Assembly: GCF_042660705.1 (NCBI RefSeq) | Contig: NZ_JBHSUQ010000001.1 | Strand: one strand, 5' to 3' | From: Undibacterium_A arcticum | Lineage (GTDB): Bacteria; Pseudomonadota; Gammaproteobacteria; Burkholderiales; Burkholderiaceae_D | Length of the DNA stretch: 64,000 nt | Position numbers and translations under genes: made by a program | In this document: piece by piece, positions 37,528-46,156 of the stretch | Numbering within the stretch: position 1 is the first letter of the stretch | Layout of the letters: each line of letters opens with the position of its first letter | The notes under the pieces: generated by a model | Database searches by the model: none | The model's input: the letters and a program-made list of their open reading frames with translations, nothing else | What the model was told of the DNA's origin: nothing

Positions 37528-37647
37528 AGCAGTTTTCCGCCGCACCTACAGGGCCAATCTCGGGCCTGCGATGCTCACCGTACAATCCGTACGGCTGCGC
37601 TTCTCGCCCCGACCTTGACTCCCGTACGTGCGACGGAAAACCGCTCT
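37526..37647. repeat. 122-bp intergenic element with 20-bp terminal inverted repeats
   Basis: The ends (37526-37545 and 37628-37647) are inverted copies matching at 18 of 20 bases; the left one reads AGAGCAGTTTTCCGCCGCAC. An inner hairpin CCGTAC/GTACGG lies at 37578-37594. It has no coding capacity and looks like a REP- or MITE-type element. It sits between the repaired ccoG stop and ccoH, so its folded RNA would be in the ccoGH transcript. A related core lies at 32495-32526. Confidence 0.6.
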
Positions 37648-37666
37648 AGACACCAAGGAGAATGTC

Positions 37667-38206
37667 ATGCATGCCGCATCCCCGTTAATCGATCGTGCCA
37701 CCCGGGCGATGCCTTGGTATGCGCACCTCTGGCCATGGCTGCTGATGATGGGGCCGGTCGTGGTTATCCTGGCTGGCTCATATACCAGCTGGCTGGCATT
37801 TTCGAAGCAGGACGCGCTGGTAGTGGACGACTACTACATGCAGGGAAAGACCATCAATCAGGATCTGCGCCGCGACCGCGTCGCAACCCGACTGGGGTTG
37901 TCATTCAATGGCCGTTACGACGCTGCCACCGGTAAGCTGCAAGGCACGCTTCTGAGTTTCGGTGTGCCTACGGCCGGTAAAATCCGGATCCATTTAGCCC
38001 ATGCAACCCAGCCGGAAAAAGATCTCAAACTTGAAGCACAATCCGATCAGCGCGGCAAATTCAGCGTCGAATTGCCGATGCTGGAAAGGGCACGCTGGCA
38101 GGTATTGGTTGAGAGTGAACGGCGCGACTGGCGCTTGATCGGCATCTGGAAATGGCCGCAGCAGCAGACCATCGATATCAAGGCGGATTTACCGCCTGCC
38201 GACTGA
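37667..38206 (+). CDS. ccoH: FixH family protein of the cbb3 cluster
   Basis: A protein of 179 aa with one N-terminal membrane helix (LWPWLLMMGPVVVILAGSYT) and a periplasmic domain. The motif VVDDYYMQGKTINQDLRRD is characteristic of CcoH/FixH, which binds subunits during cbb3 oxidase assembly. The start is ATG 37667 behind CAAGGAG; the open frame from 37628 runs through the repeat element. The gene is intact, ten bases before the next small gene. Confidence 0.88.
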   Translation: MHAASPLIDRATRAMPWYAHLWPWLLMMGPVVVILAGSYTSWLAFSKQDALVVDDYYMQGKTINQDLRRDRVATRLGLSFNGRYDAATGKLQGTLLSFGVPTAGKIRIHLAHATQPEKDLKLEAQSDQRGKFSVELPMLERARWQVLVESERRDWRLIGIWKWPQQQTIDIKADLPPAD

Positions 38207-38216
38207 AGGGGAACAT

Positions 38217-38456
38217 ATGCTGCGACTTGCGATGAACATACTATGGCCGTCTTTTTTAGCGGCGATCGTCGCGGAAGGCTGCTTTTTTTCGCTGTTCGAT
38301 CCGGATGGGTTGTTGCATCTCAGTCATCAAATTGAGTTGTCGCGGATAGCCGCTTACACCCTCGGTTTCTTCTTCTTTTGGATATTTTGTTCGCTGGCGA
38401 GCATGCTGACTTATTACCTGGTCAATGTGCCACGTGATCGCCGCCCGCCGTTCTGA
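38217..38456 (+). CDS. Small membrane protein of the cco cluster, 79 aa
   Basis: I do not recognise a named family. It has two hydrophobic helices (NILWPSFLAAIVAEGCFFSL and TLGFFFFWIFCSLASMLTYY) and a short basic C-terminus (PRDRRPPF). It starts ten bases after ccoH behind GAAGGGGAA, so it is surely co-transcribed. Small proteins of this kind often sit between ccoH and fnr in betaproteobacteria; an accessory role in the oxidase is inferred from position only. Confidence 0.78.
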   Translation: MLRLAMNILWPSFLAAIVAEGCFFSLFDPDGLLHLSHQIELSRIAAYTLGFFFFWIFCSLASMLTYYLVNVPRDRRPPF

Positions 38457-38514
38457 CGTGGAAGCGTTGCTCCACCCCTGCGCCATACCGTCATGGTGTG
38501 GACTGAGATTGAGA

Positions 38515-39279
38515 TTACATCGGGCTGCAGCTCTCTGTGCCGGCCGCCAGCGCTTTTAACATCACTGGATCGAGGAGTTGTACCTCGCGCTTATCGACTT
38601 TGAGCCAGCCCTGTTTCTTGAACCGGGACAGCAGCCGGCTAATGCTCTCGATGGTCAGACCCAGATAATTGCCGATGTCCTCGCGGGACATCCGCAACTG
38701 GAAACTGGTGGGCGAATAACCGCGCGCCGCATAGCGCGACGACAGATTGACCAGAAAAACCGCAAATCGCTGTTCCGCGCGCATATTTCCCAGTAACAGC
38801 ATCACATTCTGTTCCCGGGTGATTTCCTGGCTCATGATTCTGTGAAAATGATGCAGCAACGTGGGGATATGGCTGAACAGTTCTTCCAGCCGCGGAAAGG
38901 GAATTTCACATACTTCACTATCCTCCAGCGCCACGGCGTCGCAATGATGCCGGTCAGCGCTGATTGCATCCATCCCCAGCAACTCGCCAGCCATCTGGAA
39001 ACCGGTGATCTGCTGCTCGCCGCTTGGATTGATCTGATAAGTCTTGAAATGCCCAAACCGAATCGCATAGAGGTTTCGGAAAGGATCATCCATTCGGTAA
39101 AGACTCTCGTCGCGCAATACACGACGACGACGGCCGATAATCTGGTCAAGCCGATTGATGTCCGCGTCATCCAAGCCCATGGGAAGGCATAACTGGTGCA
39201 GGCTGCAGTTGGCACAGCTCGCCTTCAATGCATGGACATTCAAGGCCGGTGATGTGACGTAAGAAATTGGCTGACTCAT
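38515..39279 (-). CDS. fnr: Oxygen-sensing transcription factor Fnr/Anr
   Basis: A CRP-family regulator of about 254 aa. The iron-sulfur cysteines of FNR are all present: CANCSLHQLC near residues 22-31 and C124 in SEVCEIPF. The cyclic-nucleotide-type barrel contains GEQQITGFQMAGELLGMDAI. The DNA-reading helix is GNYLGLTIESISRLLSRF, in which E, S and R match FNR residues that contact TTGAT. It should therefore activate the FNR boxes in this window when oxygen is scarce. ATG 39279 gives a normal length; ATG 39312 is an alternative. The frame upstream to 39459 looks non-coding. It is convergent with the ccoGH genes. Confidence 0.94.
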   Translation of the reverse strand: MSQPISYVTSPALNVHALKASCANCSLHQLCLPMGLDDADINRLDQIIGRRRRVLRDESLYRMDDPFRNLYAIRFGHFKTYQINPSGEQQITGFQMAGELLGMDAISADRHHCDAVALEDSEVCEIPFPRLEELFSHIPTLLHHFHRIMSQEITREQNVMLLLGNMRAEQRFAVFLVNLSSRYAARGYSPTSFQLRMSREDIGNYLGLTIESISRLLSRFKKQGWLKVDKREVQLLDPVMLKALAAGTESCSPM

Positions 39280-39598
39280 GGCGCGTATTGCCGAAAGGTA
39301 AATCGCATTGTGCATTGATGATCGAATGTACAGTAAATATACGGGACATACAAACGCCGCGCAGTTCCGGCAACCCGCTTGAGCTTTGCATGCGACTTTG
39401 CACTCTGAATCTCCTGCCTTTTGGTGCAGCCATCGATTACGTTCTGTGGAGCGATCCAAGATCTTTCACACTGCTCCATATGACGAACGGGATCCACCCC
39501 ACAGCTGACACCGACACAGACCATGCCCCGGTTGCACGCCATCACCCCGCGCCGTGCGCAACTTCGTTATCAAGCGTGTGATCAGAGTTTGCCAATTT

Positions 39599-39612
39599 TT
39601 GACGTGGATCAA
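39599..39612 (+). promoter_or_regulatory. FNR-like site upstream of phaB-like gene
   Basis: TTGACGTGGATCAA fits TTGAYNNNNATCAA. It lies between the divergent fnr and reductase genes, about 200 bases before the latter, and could serve either strand. The rest of the 536-base gap 39280-39815 shows nothing I can name. Confidence 0.5.
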
Positions 39613-39815
39613 GTGGGGCTAATGACTCAACCAACCCTACCAGTTACATTTTGTCTGGTGGTGATTGCCTGTTGAAGAATGCCGGCTGGAAATGACATCG
39701 TTGTCTTATCGTTGCCTGGTATGCGCGGCTTATCTCCGAGAAATGATGGGTTGATGTCCAATTTTCGGACCGCTCCGAGCCAGGGAACTATCGAAGCACG
39801 CAAAAGGAGAGGGTC

Positions 39816-40538
39816 ATGCGCCGAACCGCGCTCGTCACGGGTGGAACTCGAGGTCTGGGGAAGGCGATTTGCATTTCGCTTCAAGCCGCAGGCCATCAAG
39901 TCGCAGCGGTCTATCATAAAAATACAGATGCCGCGCGGACGTTTGCGGAAGCGTCATCGATCCCTGTCTTTCGATGGGATGTTGCAGATTTTGAAGCATG
40001 CCGCACCGGTATCGCCCAAGTGGAACGCGAATTGGGTCCGGTTGATATCCTGGTCAATAACGCCGGTATTAGCAGCGACACGGTACTGCACCGCATGACA
40101 CCAGAGCAATGGTGGCGCGTCATCAATACCAATCTCGGCTCGATGTTCAACATGTCCCGGAATGTCGTGGAAGGCATGCGAGAACGCGGCTTCGGCCGCA
40201 TCGTCAACATTAGCTCGGTCAACGGCCAGAAGGGCCAATTCGGCCAGACCAACTATGCCGCCGCCAAGGCCGGGATACTCGGCTTCACGAAGGCGCTCGC
40301 GCTGGAAGGTGCACGCAAGAATGTCACGGTCAATGCGATCACGCCCGGCTACTGCGATACCGACATGGTCGCCGCGGTGCCGAATGAAGTCATGCAGGCG
40401 ATCATCGCCAGTATCCCGATTGGACGCCTGGGCACGCCGGCCGACATCGGGCGCATGGTGGCATTTCTCGCCGACGATGACGCCGGCTTCATCACCGGCG
40501 CAACCATTGCGGTTAACGGCGGACAGTACATGGCCTAG
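39816..40538 (+). CDS. phaB: Acetoacetyl-CoA reductase, PhaB-like
   Basis: NADPH-dependent SDR of 240 aa. The cofactor loop is VTGGTRGLGKAI. The segment ISSVNGQKGQFGQTNYAAAK contains the catalytic Ser and the YxxxK pair and is the PhaB signature. ITPGYCDTDMVAAVP follows. PhaB reduces acetoacetyl-CoA to (R)-3-hydroxybutyryl-CoA for polyhydroxybutyrate, a sink for reducing power when respiration is limited. ATG 39816 follows AAAAGGAGAGG. No phaC or phaA is nearby. The FNR-like site upstream suggests low-oxygen induction. The gene is intact. Confidence 0.9.
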   Translation: MRRTALVTGGTRGLGKAICISLQAAGHQVAAVYHKNTDAARTFAEASSIPVFRWDVADFEACRTGIAQVERELGPVDILVNNAGISSDTVLHRMTPEQWWRVINTNLGSMFNMSRNVVEGMRERGFGRIVNISSVNGQKGQFGQTNYAAAKAGILGFTKALALEGARKNVTVNAITPGYCDTDMVAAVPNEVMQAIIASIPIGRLGTPADIGRMVAFLADDDAGFITGATIAVNGGQYMA

Positions 40539-40606
40539 AGCGGTATCAACGCATCGAACCTGGATTTCCGGAACGATGCTTCGCAAGACATAGCGCAAGG
40601 AGATGA

Positions 40607-41041
40607 ATGATGGAAGAGCTCGTATGGTCACCAGAGATGTCGTCGGGCGTTCCCGCGATGGACGACGCACACAAGGCGCTTGTCGCAGAATTGGCGCACC
40701 TCTTGACCGCGCCGTACCGTGAATTCGGTGCCGGCCTGTTTGCGCTGATTGCCGAGATAGAACGAGATTTCCGCGAGGAAGAGGCATTGATGGAAGAGAT
40801 CGACTTCCCCATGCTCCGGAGTCATCGCGAGCAGCATGCCAGCGTGTTAAGCGCGCTTCACCATGTCGTACCGGACGTCATGCAGGGCGAGTGCGCGTCG
40901 GCGCGGAAAGTGATCGAATTATTGCCGCAGTGGTTTCTGCGGCACATGTCGACCATGGATATCGCGTTGGCCGTCGCGCTCGATCTGGCCGGCTTCCAAG
41001 CGAATCCATCCGCAATCACGATTCCGCAAACGATGTCGTAA
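40607..41041 (+). CDS. Bacteriohemerythrin-like protein
   Basis: A four-helix di-iron protein of 144 aa. The ligand pattern is visible: H in MDDAHKALV, E in FREEEALMEE, HxxxH in HREQHASVL and HxxxxD in RHMSTMD. Such proteins bind oxygen or nitric oxide and may store oxygen or deliver it to high-affinity oxidases. ATG 40607 (or 40610) follows GCAAGGAGAT. It is probably co-transcribed with the reductase, 68 bases upstream, in the low-oxygen island. The gene is intact. Confidence 0.86.
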   Translation: MMEELVWSPEMSSGVPAMDDAHKALVAELAHLLTAPYREFGAGLFALIAEIERDFREEEALMEEIDFPMLRSHREQHASVLSALHHVVPDVMQGECASARKVIELLPQWFLRHMSTMDIALAVALDLAGFQANPSAITIPQTMS

Positions 41042-41098
41042 GGCGCGCTGCGCAACCTCCGATGTTAAGCGTGAACGATAGAGAGATCCTGTTCGTTT

Positions 41099-41192
41099 AC
41101 TTACGCAAACGAGAAAGAAAGTAGGATGGGTGCAACCCATCTTTCTCCATTGGAGCTCAATGATGGGTTGCACCCATCCTACGGAATTACGC
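41099..41192. repeat. Large palindromic REP-like element
   Basis: GTAGGATGGGTGCAACCCAT (41121-41140) and its exact reverse complement (41163-41182) form a perfect 20-bp stem with a 22-base loop. Outside it, ACTTACGCAAA and TTTGCGTAAGT form a second set of arms. The GTAGGATGGGTGCAACCCAT type of repeat is scattered between genes in many proteobacteria. It may stop transcription from the hemerythrin gene. The remainder of the gap 41193-41459 shows nothing nameable. Confidence 0.75.
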
Positions 41193-41459
41193 ATTTTGCG
41201 TAAGTCCCATTAACGATAGACTACTTTTCAATGCAGCCGTCATGCGGAGCGAGCCAGGTCAAGCCGCGCCGAACTGCTGCATTGGCGCGGATCGTTACTG
41301 TGGGTGACTGGTTTGAGTCCGGCGCGCGAGTCAGACTCCGCACTTGGAGGCCTTGCGAAATTTTGGCTCGTGGCATGCAATTTGGTCAACCAACGAGCAC
41401 ATATTCGCTTGCCTAGATGCAGAATTTCGCCCGACATGAACCGCAATTTGATTTGCAGT

Positions 41460-42923
41460 TCATGGTGCGATTTGCCAACCACCACCCAGCGATTGTATCA
41501 AGGCAACAGCCGTCGTCTGCCGATCTGCCTGCACTTGTATAAGCGTGCGTCCTGCACTTCGTGCCGCCGTTTGTGCGGTGACGACGTCGGTATAACTGAT
41601 CTGGCCGGCGCGGTAGCGGTTCAGCGCCTGCTGCTCTACCTGGTCGGCGGCCAGCGACGACTGACGATTCAATTCCTGTTGCTGCCCCAGCACATGCGTC
41701 GCTGCCAGTTGGTCTTCGACGTTCTGGAATGCGGTCAGCACGGTCTGCCGATAGCTCGCTACCGCTTGTTCGTGCGACGCCCGAGCTTCGCTGACGCGTG
41801 CACTGGTCGCGCCGGCATTGAATAGGGTTTGTGCCGCAGACAGTCCCAACGACCAGACGTTGTTGGATGCACTAAACAGGGCGGCGACCTGGCTGGCGCC
41901 GAAGCCGTAGGAGGCGTTCAGTTTCAGGTTCGGATAAAAGGCGGATTGCGCGATGCCGATTTGTTCGTTGGCGACCGCGACACGACGTTCCGCGGCGGCG
42001 ATGTCGGGTCGTCGCTGCAACAGCGTCGACGGTAGACCGACCGGTATGTCCGGCACGGTGACTTTCCATGCTATTGGCGCCAGTGCAAAGTCGCCTGGTG
42101 CCTTGCCGATCAGCACGGCGATTGCATGCTCCAGCTGCGCGCGCTGGCGTGTCAGACCCAGATCATCGGATTGGGTATTGGCCAGCTGGGTCTGCGCCTG
42201 CAGGACATCGGATTTGGTGGCGATCGCTGCGTTGTAGCGGTTTTGCGTGATCTGCAGCGAACGTTGGTAACCATCGATAGTGTCGGCCAGGAGTCTTTTC
42301 TGCGCATCGGTCTGGCGCAACGAGAAATAGTTCACAGCCAGTTCACCTTGCGCCGACAATCGTGCCGACGCCAGATCGGCAGCGCTGGCCTGCGCACCGG
42401 CGCTGGCGCTGTCGACGGCACGCCCAAGCCGGCCCCAGACGTCCGGCTCCCAACTGCCGCCTATGCTCATCTGATAATTGTTGCCGCTGCCCGAAGCGCT
42501 GTTGATGCCGCCCCCACCGCTGCCAGACCGGGTGGCGCCGCCATTGAGCGAAATGACAGGAAACATCGATGCGCGCTGCTCTCGCACCAGCGCACGGGCC
42601 TGTGCATACGCCGCGATGGCGGCAGCCACGTTCTGGTTCGAGATGTCGATCGCCGCTTCCAATTGATTAAGGATGGGATCCTCAAACAATGTCCACCAAT
42701 CGCCCCGGTTGAGTGCATCGGCCGGCGCAGCGGGTACCCAGTCCTGGGCTTCCTTGTAGGCGGTCGGCTCTGCAGCGGTCGGGCGCTGGTAATCGGGGCC
42801 GACCGCGCAGGCGCTCAGTGCCACAGTGAGTATGGCAACCACCAGCGTCGATGGTGCCGGTGCGGTGCGGGCGGCGGCGATGAAGGGAACGGGTTTGGGC
42901 AAGCTCATGGTGGAATTCATCAT
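41460..42923 (-). CDS. RND efflux outer-membrane lipoprotein (OprM/NodT family)
   Basis: Outer-membrane channel protein of 487 aa. A lipoprotein signal ends in LSACAVGPDYQRP, so the cysteine is acylated. Two related halves contain long helices (QNVAAAIAAYAQARALVREQ; ARASHEQAVASYRQTVLTAF) and the strand motifs SWEPDVWGRLGRAVD and SLGLSAAQTLFNAG. It forms the exit duct for the pump encoded next to it, and its start overlaps the end of the mdtC-like gene. E. coli MdtABC has no dedicated outer channel, so this resembles the complete operons common in Burkholderiales. The gene is intact. Confidence 0.9.
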   Translation of the reverse strand: MMNSTMSLPKPVPFIAAARTAPAPSTLVVAILTVALSACAVGPDYQRPTAAEPTAYKEAQDWVPAAPADALNRGDWWTLFEDPILNQLEAAIDISNQNVAAAIAAYAQARALVREQRASMFPVISLNGGATRSGSGGGGINSASGSGNNYQMSIGGSWEPDVWGRLGRAVDSASAGAQASAADLASARLSAQGELAVNYFSLRQTDAQKRLLADTIDGYQRSLQITQNRYNAAIATKSDVLQAQTQLANTQSDDLGLTRQRAQLEHAIAVLIGKAPGDFALAPIAWKVTVPDIPVGLPSTLLQRRPDIAAAERRVAVANEQIGIAQSAFYPNLKLNASYGFGASQVAALFSASNNVWSLGLSAAQTLFNAGATSARVSEARASHEQAVASYRQTVLTAFQNVEDQLAATHVLGQQQELNRQSSLAADQVEQQALNRYRAGQISYTDVVTAQTAARSAGRTLIQVQADRQTTAVALIQSLGGGWQIAP

Positions 42924-45900
42924 AGGGTTGGTTGCTGCATCGGTGCCGATTCCGATAGACCATCGTTGGCCATACGACTCAACCGTCGTTCATCGGGGCT
43001 GCGACGGCGCAGCTTGTCCAGCAGGACAAACACGACCGGCGTGGTCAGCAGTGTCAGCAGCTGGCTGGCGATCAGGCCACCGATGATGGCGACGCCGAGC
43101 GGCTGCCGCAATTCGGAACCTTCGCCGAATCCGATCGCCAGGGGCAATGCGCCCAGTATCGCGGCGAGCGTGGTCATCAGGATCGGGCGGAACCGCAGCA
43201 CGCAGGCTTCGCGCACCGCGTCCAGCGCGGACAGGCCGCGCGAGCGCTGGGCCTCCAGCGCAAAATCGATGATCAGGATCGCATTTTTCTTCACGATGCC
43301 GATCAGCAGGAACACGCCGATCAGCGCGATGATAGAAAATTCCATTTTGAATAGGAGCAGCGCCAGCACCGCACCGACGCCGGCCGACGGCAGCGTCGAC
43401 AGCACGGTGATCGGATGCACCAGGCTTTCGTATAGAACACCGAGCACGATGTAAATGACTACCAGCGCGGCGAGGATCAGCAATGGTTGCTGATCCTGCG
43501 ATTGTTGCGCGCTGCGCGCGGTACCCTGGAAACTGCCGCGCACATTGTTGGGCATGCCGATGTCGGCTTCGGCCTGACCGACCGCGGCCTGGCCGTCGGC
43601 CAGGGCATAGCCGTCTGCCAAATTGTAGGAGACAGTGGTCGCCAGCTCCGAGTCCTGATGATTGACCGAGCTGGCGGCCGATCGTTCGGCAAAACGGGCG
43701 AATGCCGATAGCGGCACCATGGTGGTGGGCGCGCCGCTCAGGGCCTGGCCGCTGGATTGATCGCGCAGCGCCGGATTTACCGTCGTCGTCGCGGCTGCCA
43801 CGGTAGCACTGGTGGTCGTGCCCTTGGACGGCACGTACACATCTTTCAACGATTCGGGGCTGCGCGTCAAGGCCGGTGCGACTTCCATGATGACGTGATA
43901 TTGATTTAACTCATCATACAGCGTTGCCACCTGACGCTGGCCGAAGCCGTCGTACAAAGCGTTGTCGACATCGCGCGAGCTGAGGCCGAGGCGGGCCGCA
44001 CTGTCCTTGTCGACATTGACGAAGGTTTCGACCCCGTTTTCCTGTTGGTCGGTATCGACATCGATCAGCGCCGGCTGGCGCTTCATCGCATCGGCCAGTT
44101 TGGTCGCCCATACCCGCAGGTCGGCAATGTTGTCGCTCTTTAATGTGTACTGGTAAGTCGAAGTGCTTTGTCGCCCCCCCATCCGAAGGTCCTGCACCGG
44201 GTTCAGGAACAGGCTGACGCCAGTCACTTTGGCAAGCTGCGGGCGCAGCCGTGCAATGACCGCCTGACCGGATTCGCTGCGCTCCGACACCGGTTTCAGA
44301 TTGGCAAACATGAAGCCGCCGCCGGCCCGACCGCCGCCGGTAAAGCCGACCACGGTATCGACTGCCGGATCGCGCTTGATAACGTCGACCAGTTGGCGCA
44401 GTTTGCCCTGCATCGCCTGGAACGAAATGCTCTGGTCGGCGCGCAGGCCGCCATTGAGCTGGCCGGTGTCCTGTTGCGGAAAGAATCCTTTCGGCACGGC
44501 GATGAACAGATAGACATTCAGTCCGATCACCGCCAGCAGGATCAGCATCACCAGCCAGCCGTGGCTTAGCGCCCAATCTAGGCAGGCAAGGTAAAGACCA
44601 TGCAGGCGATCGAATGCCGCTTCGAACCAGCGCGAAATTCTGCCTGGCGGGCGGTGCGCCCCATGTTCTGGTTTCAGCAACCAGGCGCACATCATCGGCG
44701 TGGTGGTCAGCGAAATCAGTAGCGAGATCAGTACCGCGACCGACAGTGTGACCGCAAATTCGCGAAACATGCGCCCGACCTGGCCGGCCATGAACAGCAG
44801 CGGAATGAATACCGCGACCAGCGACAGGCTGATCGACAACACCGTAAACCCGACTTCGCGCGCACCCAGCAGCGCCGCGCGCATGCGGTCCATGCCTTGT
44901 TCCATGTGGCGGCTGGTGTTTTCCAGCACCACGATCGCATCGTCGACCACAAAGCCGGTGGCAACCGTCAATGCCATCAGGCTCAGATTATTCAGGCTGA
45001 AGCCGAGCAGATACATGATGCCGAAGGTGCCGAGCAACGAGACGATAGTCGCCACCGCCGGAATGATGGTGGCGCGCGCATTGCGCAGGAACGCGCTGAC
45101 CACCAGCACCACCAGTACGACCGAGATCAGCAAGGTGATCTCGATTTCGCGCAACGATGCGCGGATCGAGTTGGTGCTGTCGGAAGCCACCTGCAATTGC
45201 ACGTCCTGCGGCAACTGGGTGCGCAGCGCCGGCAGCAGCGCACGCACGCCGTCGACAGTGTCAATCACGTTGGCGCCGGGCTGGCGGGTGACCAACACGA
45301 TCACCGCCGGCTCACCGTTGAACAGGCCCAGGGTGTGGCTATCCTCGACACCATCGATCACCTCTGCCACGTCCTGCAGGCGGATGGCAGCACCGTTGCG
45401 CCATGCCACCACCAGGGTGCGATAGTCGGCCGCGCTGCGGCCGCCGGTGGCTGTGCTGGCCTGCGAATAAATCTGCAGCCGTCGGTCATTGCCTTCGATG
45501 GCGCCTTTCGGCCGATTCGCGGCACCGGCCTGGATTGCGGCGCGCACGTCTTCCATGCTGACCCCGTAGCGGTTCAACGCATATGGCAGCAGTTCCACCC
45601 GTACCGCCGGCAAGGAGCCGCCACCGATTTCGACGTCGCCGACGTTGGGCACCTGTGCCAGTTTTTGCTGGACCAGGTTGGACACTGATTCGTAGACCTG
45701 GCCCGGCGTGCGGGTCTTGGAGGTCAGTGCCAGGATCACGATCGGCGCATCCGACGGATTGGCCTTGCGATAAGTCGGATTGCTGCGCAGCGTGGACGGT
45801 AGGTCTACACGCGATGCATTGATGGCGGCCTGGACTTCGCGCGCCGCGGCATCGATCTTGCGATTGAGGTCGAATTGCAGGCTGATCCGGGTCGAGCCAT

Positions 45901-46156
45901 TACCGCTCGACGAGGTGATCTCGTTGACGCCAGAAATAACGGCTAGCCGCCGTTCCAGCGGTGTGGCGACACTGGTCGCCATCGTGGTCGGACTGGCGCC
46001 GGGCAGGTTGGCACTGACCGAGATGGTCGGATAGTCGACCTGCGGCAGCGGCGACACCGGCAGTACGAAGAAACCGGCAACACCTGACAGCGCGATACCG
46101 ACGGTGAGCAGTACCGTCGCGACGGGGCGCCGGACGAAGGGTTGCGACAGGTTCAC
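42920..46156 (-). CDS. mdtC: RND efflux pump inner-membrane subunit, MdtC-like
   Basis: A proton-driven transporter of 1078 aa with 12 membrane segments. It begins MNLSQPFVRRPVATVLLTVG. The RND hallmarks are GASPTTMATSVATPLERRLA, GFVVDDAIVVLENTSRHME in segment 4 (with the proton-relay aspartates), and IALIGVFLLIGIVKKNAILI in the C-half. It overlaps both neighbours by four bases. In E. coli MdtB and MdtC form a heterotrimer that exports bile salts, novobiocin and similar compounds; the cargo here is unknown. The gene is intact despite its length. Confidence 0.92.
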   Translation of the reverse strand: MNLSQPFVRRPVATVLLTVGIALSGVAGFFVLPVSPLPQVDYPTISVSANLPGASPTTMATSVATPLERRLAVISGVNEITSSSGNGSTRISLQFDLNRKIDAAAREVQAAINASRVDLPSTLRSNPTYRKANPSDAPIVILALTSKTRTPGQVYESVSNLVQQKLAQVPNVGDVEIGGGSLPAVRVELLPYALNRYGVSMEDVRAAIQAGAANRPKGAIEGNDRRLQIYSQASTATGGRSAADYRTLVVAWRNGAAIRLQDVAEVIDGVEDSHTLGLFNGEPAVIVLVTRQPGANVIDTVDGVRALLPALRTQLPQDVQLQVASDSTNSIRASLREIEITLLISVVLVVLVVSAFLRNARATIIPAVATIVSLLGTFGIMYLLGFSLNNLSLMALTVATGFVVDDAIVVLENTSRHMEQGMDRMRAALLGAREVGFTVLSISLSLVAVFIPLLFMAGQVGRMFREFAVTLSVAVLISLLISLTTTPMMCAWLLKPEHGAHRPPGRISRWFEAAFDRLHGLYLACLDWALSHGWLVMLILLAVIGLNVYLFIAVPKGFFPQQDTGQLNGGLRADQSISFQAMQGKLRQLVDVIKRDPAVDTVVGFTGGGRAGGGFMFANLKPVSERSESGQAVIARLRPQLAKVTGVSLFLNPVQDLRMGGRQSTSTYQYTLKSDNIADLRVWATKLADAMKRQPALIDVDTDQQENGVETFVNVDKDSAARLGLSSRDVDNALYDGFGQRQVATLYDELNQYHVIMEVAPALTRSPESLKDVYVPSKGTTTSATVAAATTTVNPALRDQSSGQALSGAPTTMVPLSAFARFAERSAASSVNHQDSELATTVSYNLADGYALADGQAAVGQAEADIGMPNNVRGSFQGTARSAQQSQDQQPLLILAALVVIYIVLGVLYESLVHPITVLSTLPSAGVGAVLALLLFKMEFSIIALIGVFLLIGIVKKNAILIIDFALEAQRSRGLSALDAVREACVLRFRPILMTTLAAILGALPLAIGFGEGSELRQPLGVAIIGGLIASQLLTLLTTPVVFVLLDKLRRRSPDERRLSRMANDGLSESAPMQQPTL

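Noticed and set aside
37528..37649. Forty-residue C-terminal tail of CcoG
   Set aside because: It is a translation of the inverted-repeat element; two bases restored at 37512-37515 give the normal end of the protein.
42126..43454. 442-residue plus-strand open frame across the efflux genes
   Set aside because: It spans the antisense of two genes that have clear RND and OprM motifs, and shows no recognisable domain.
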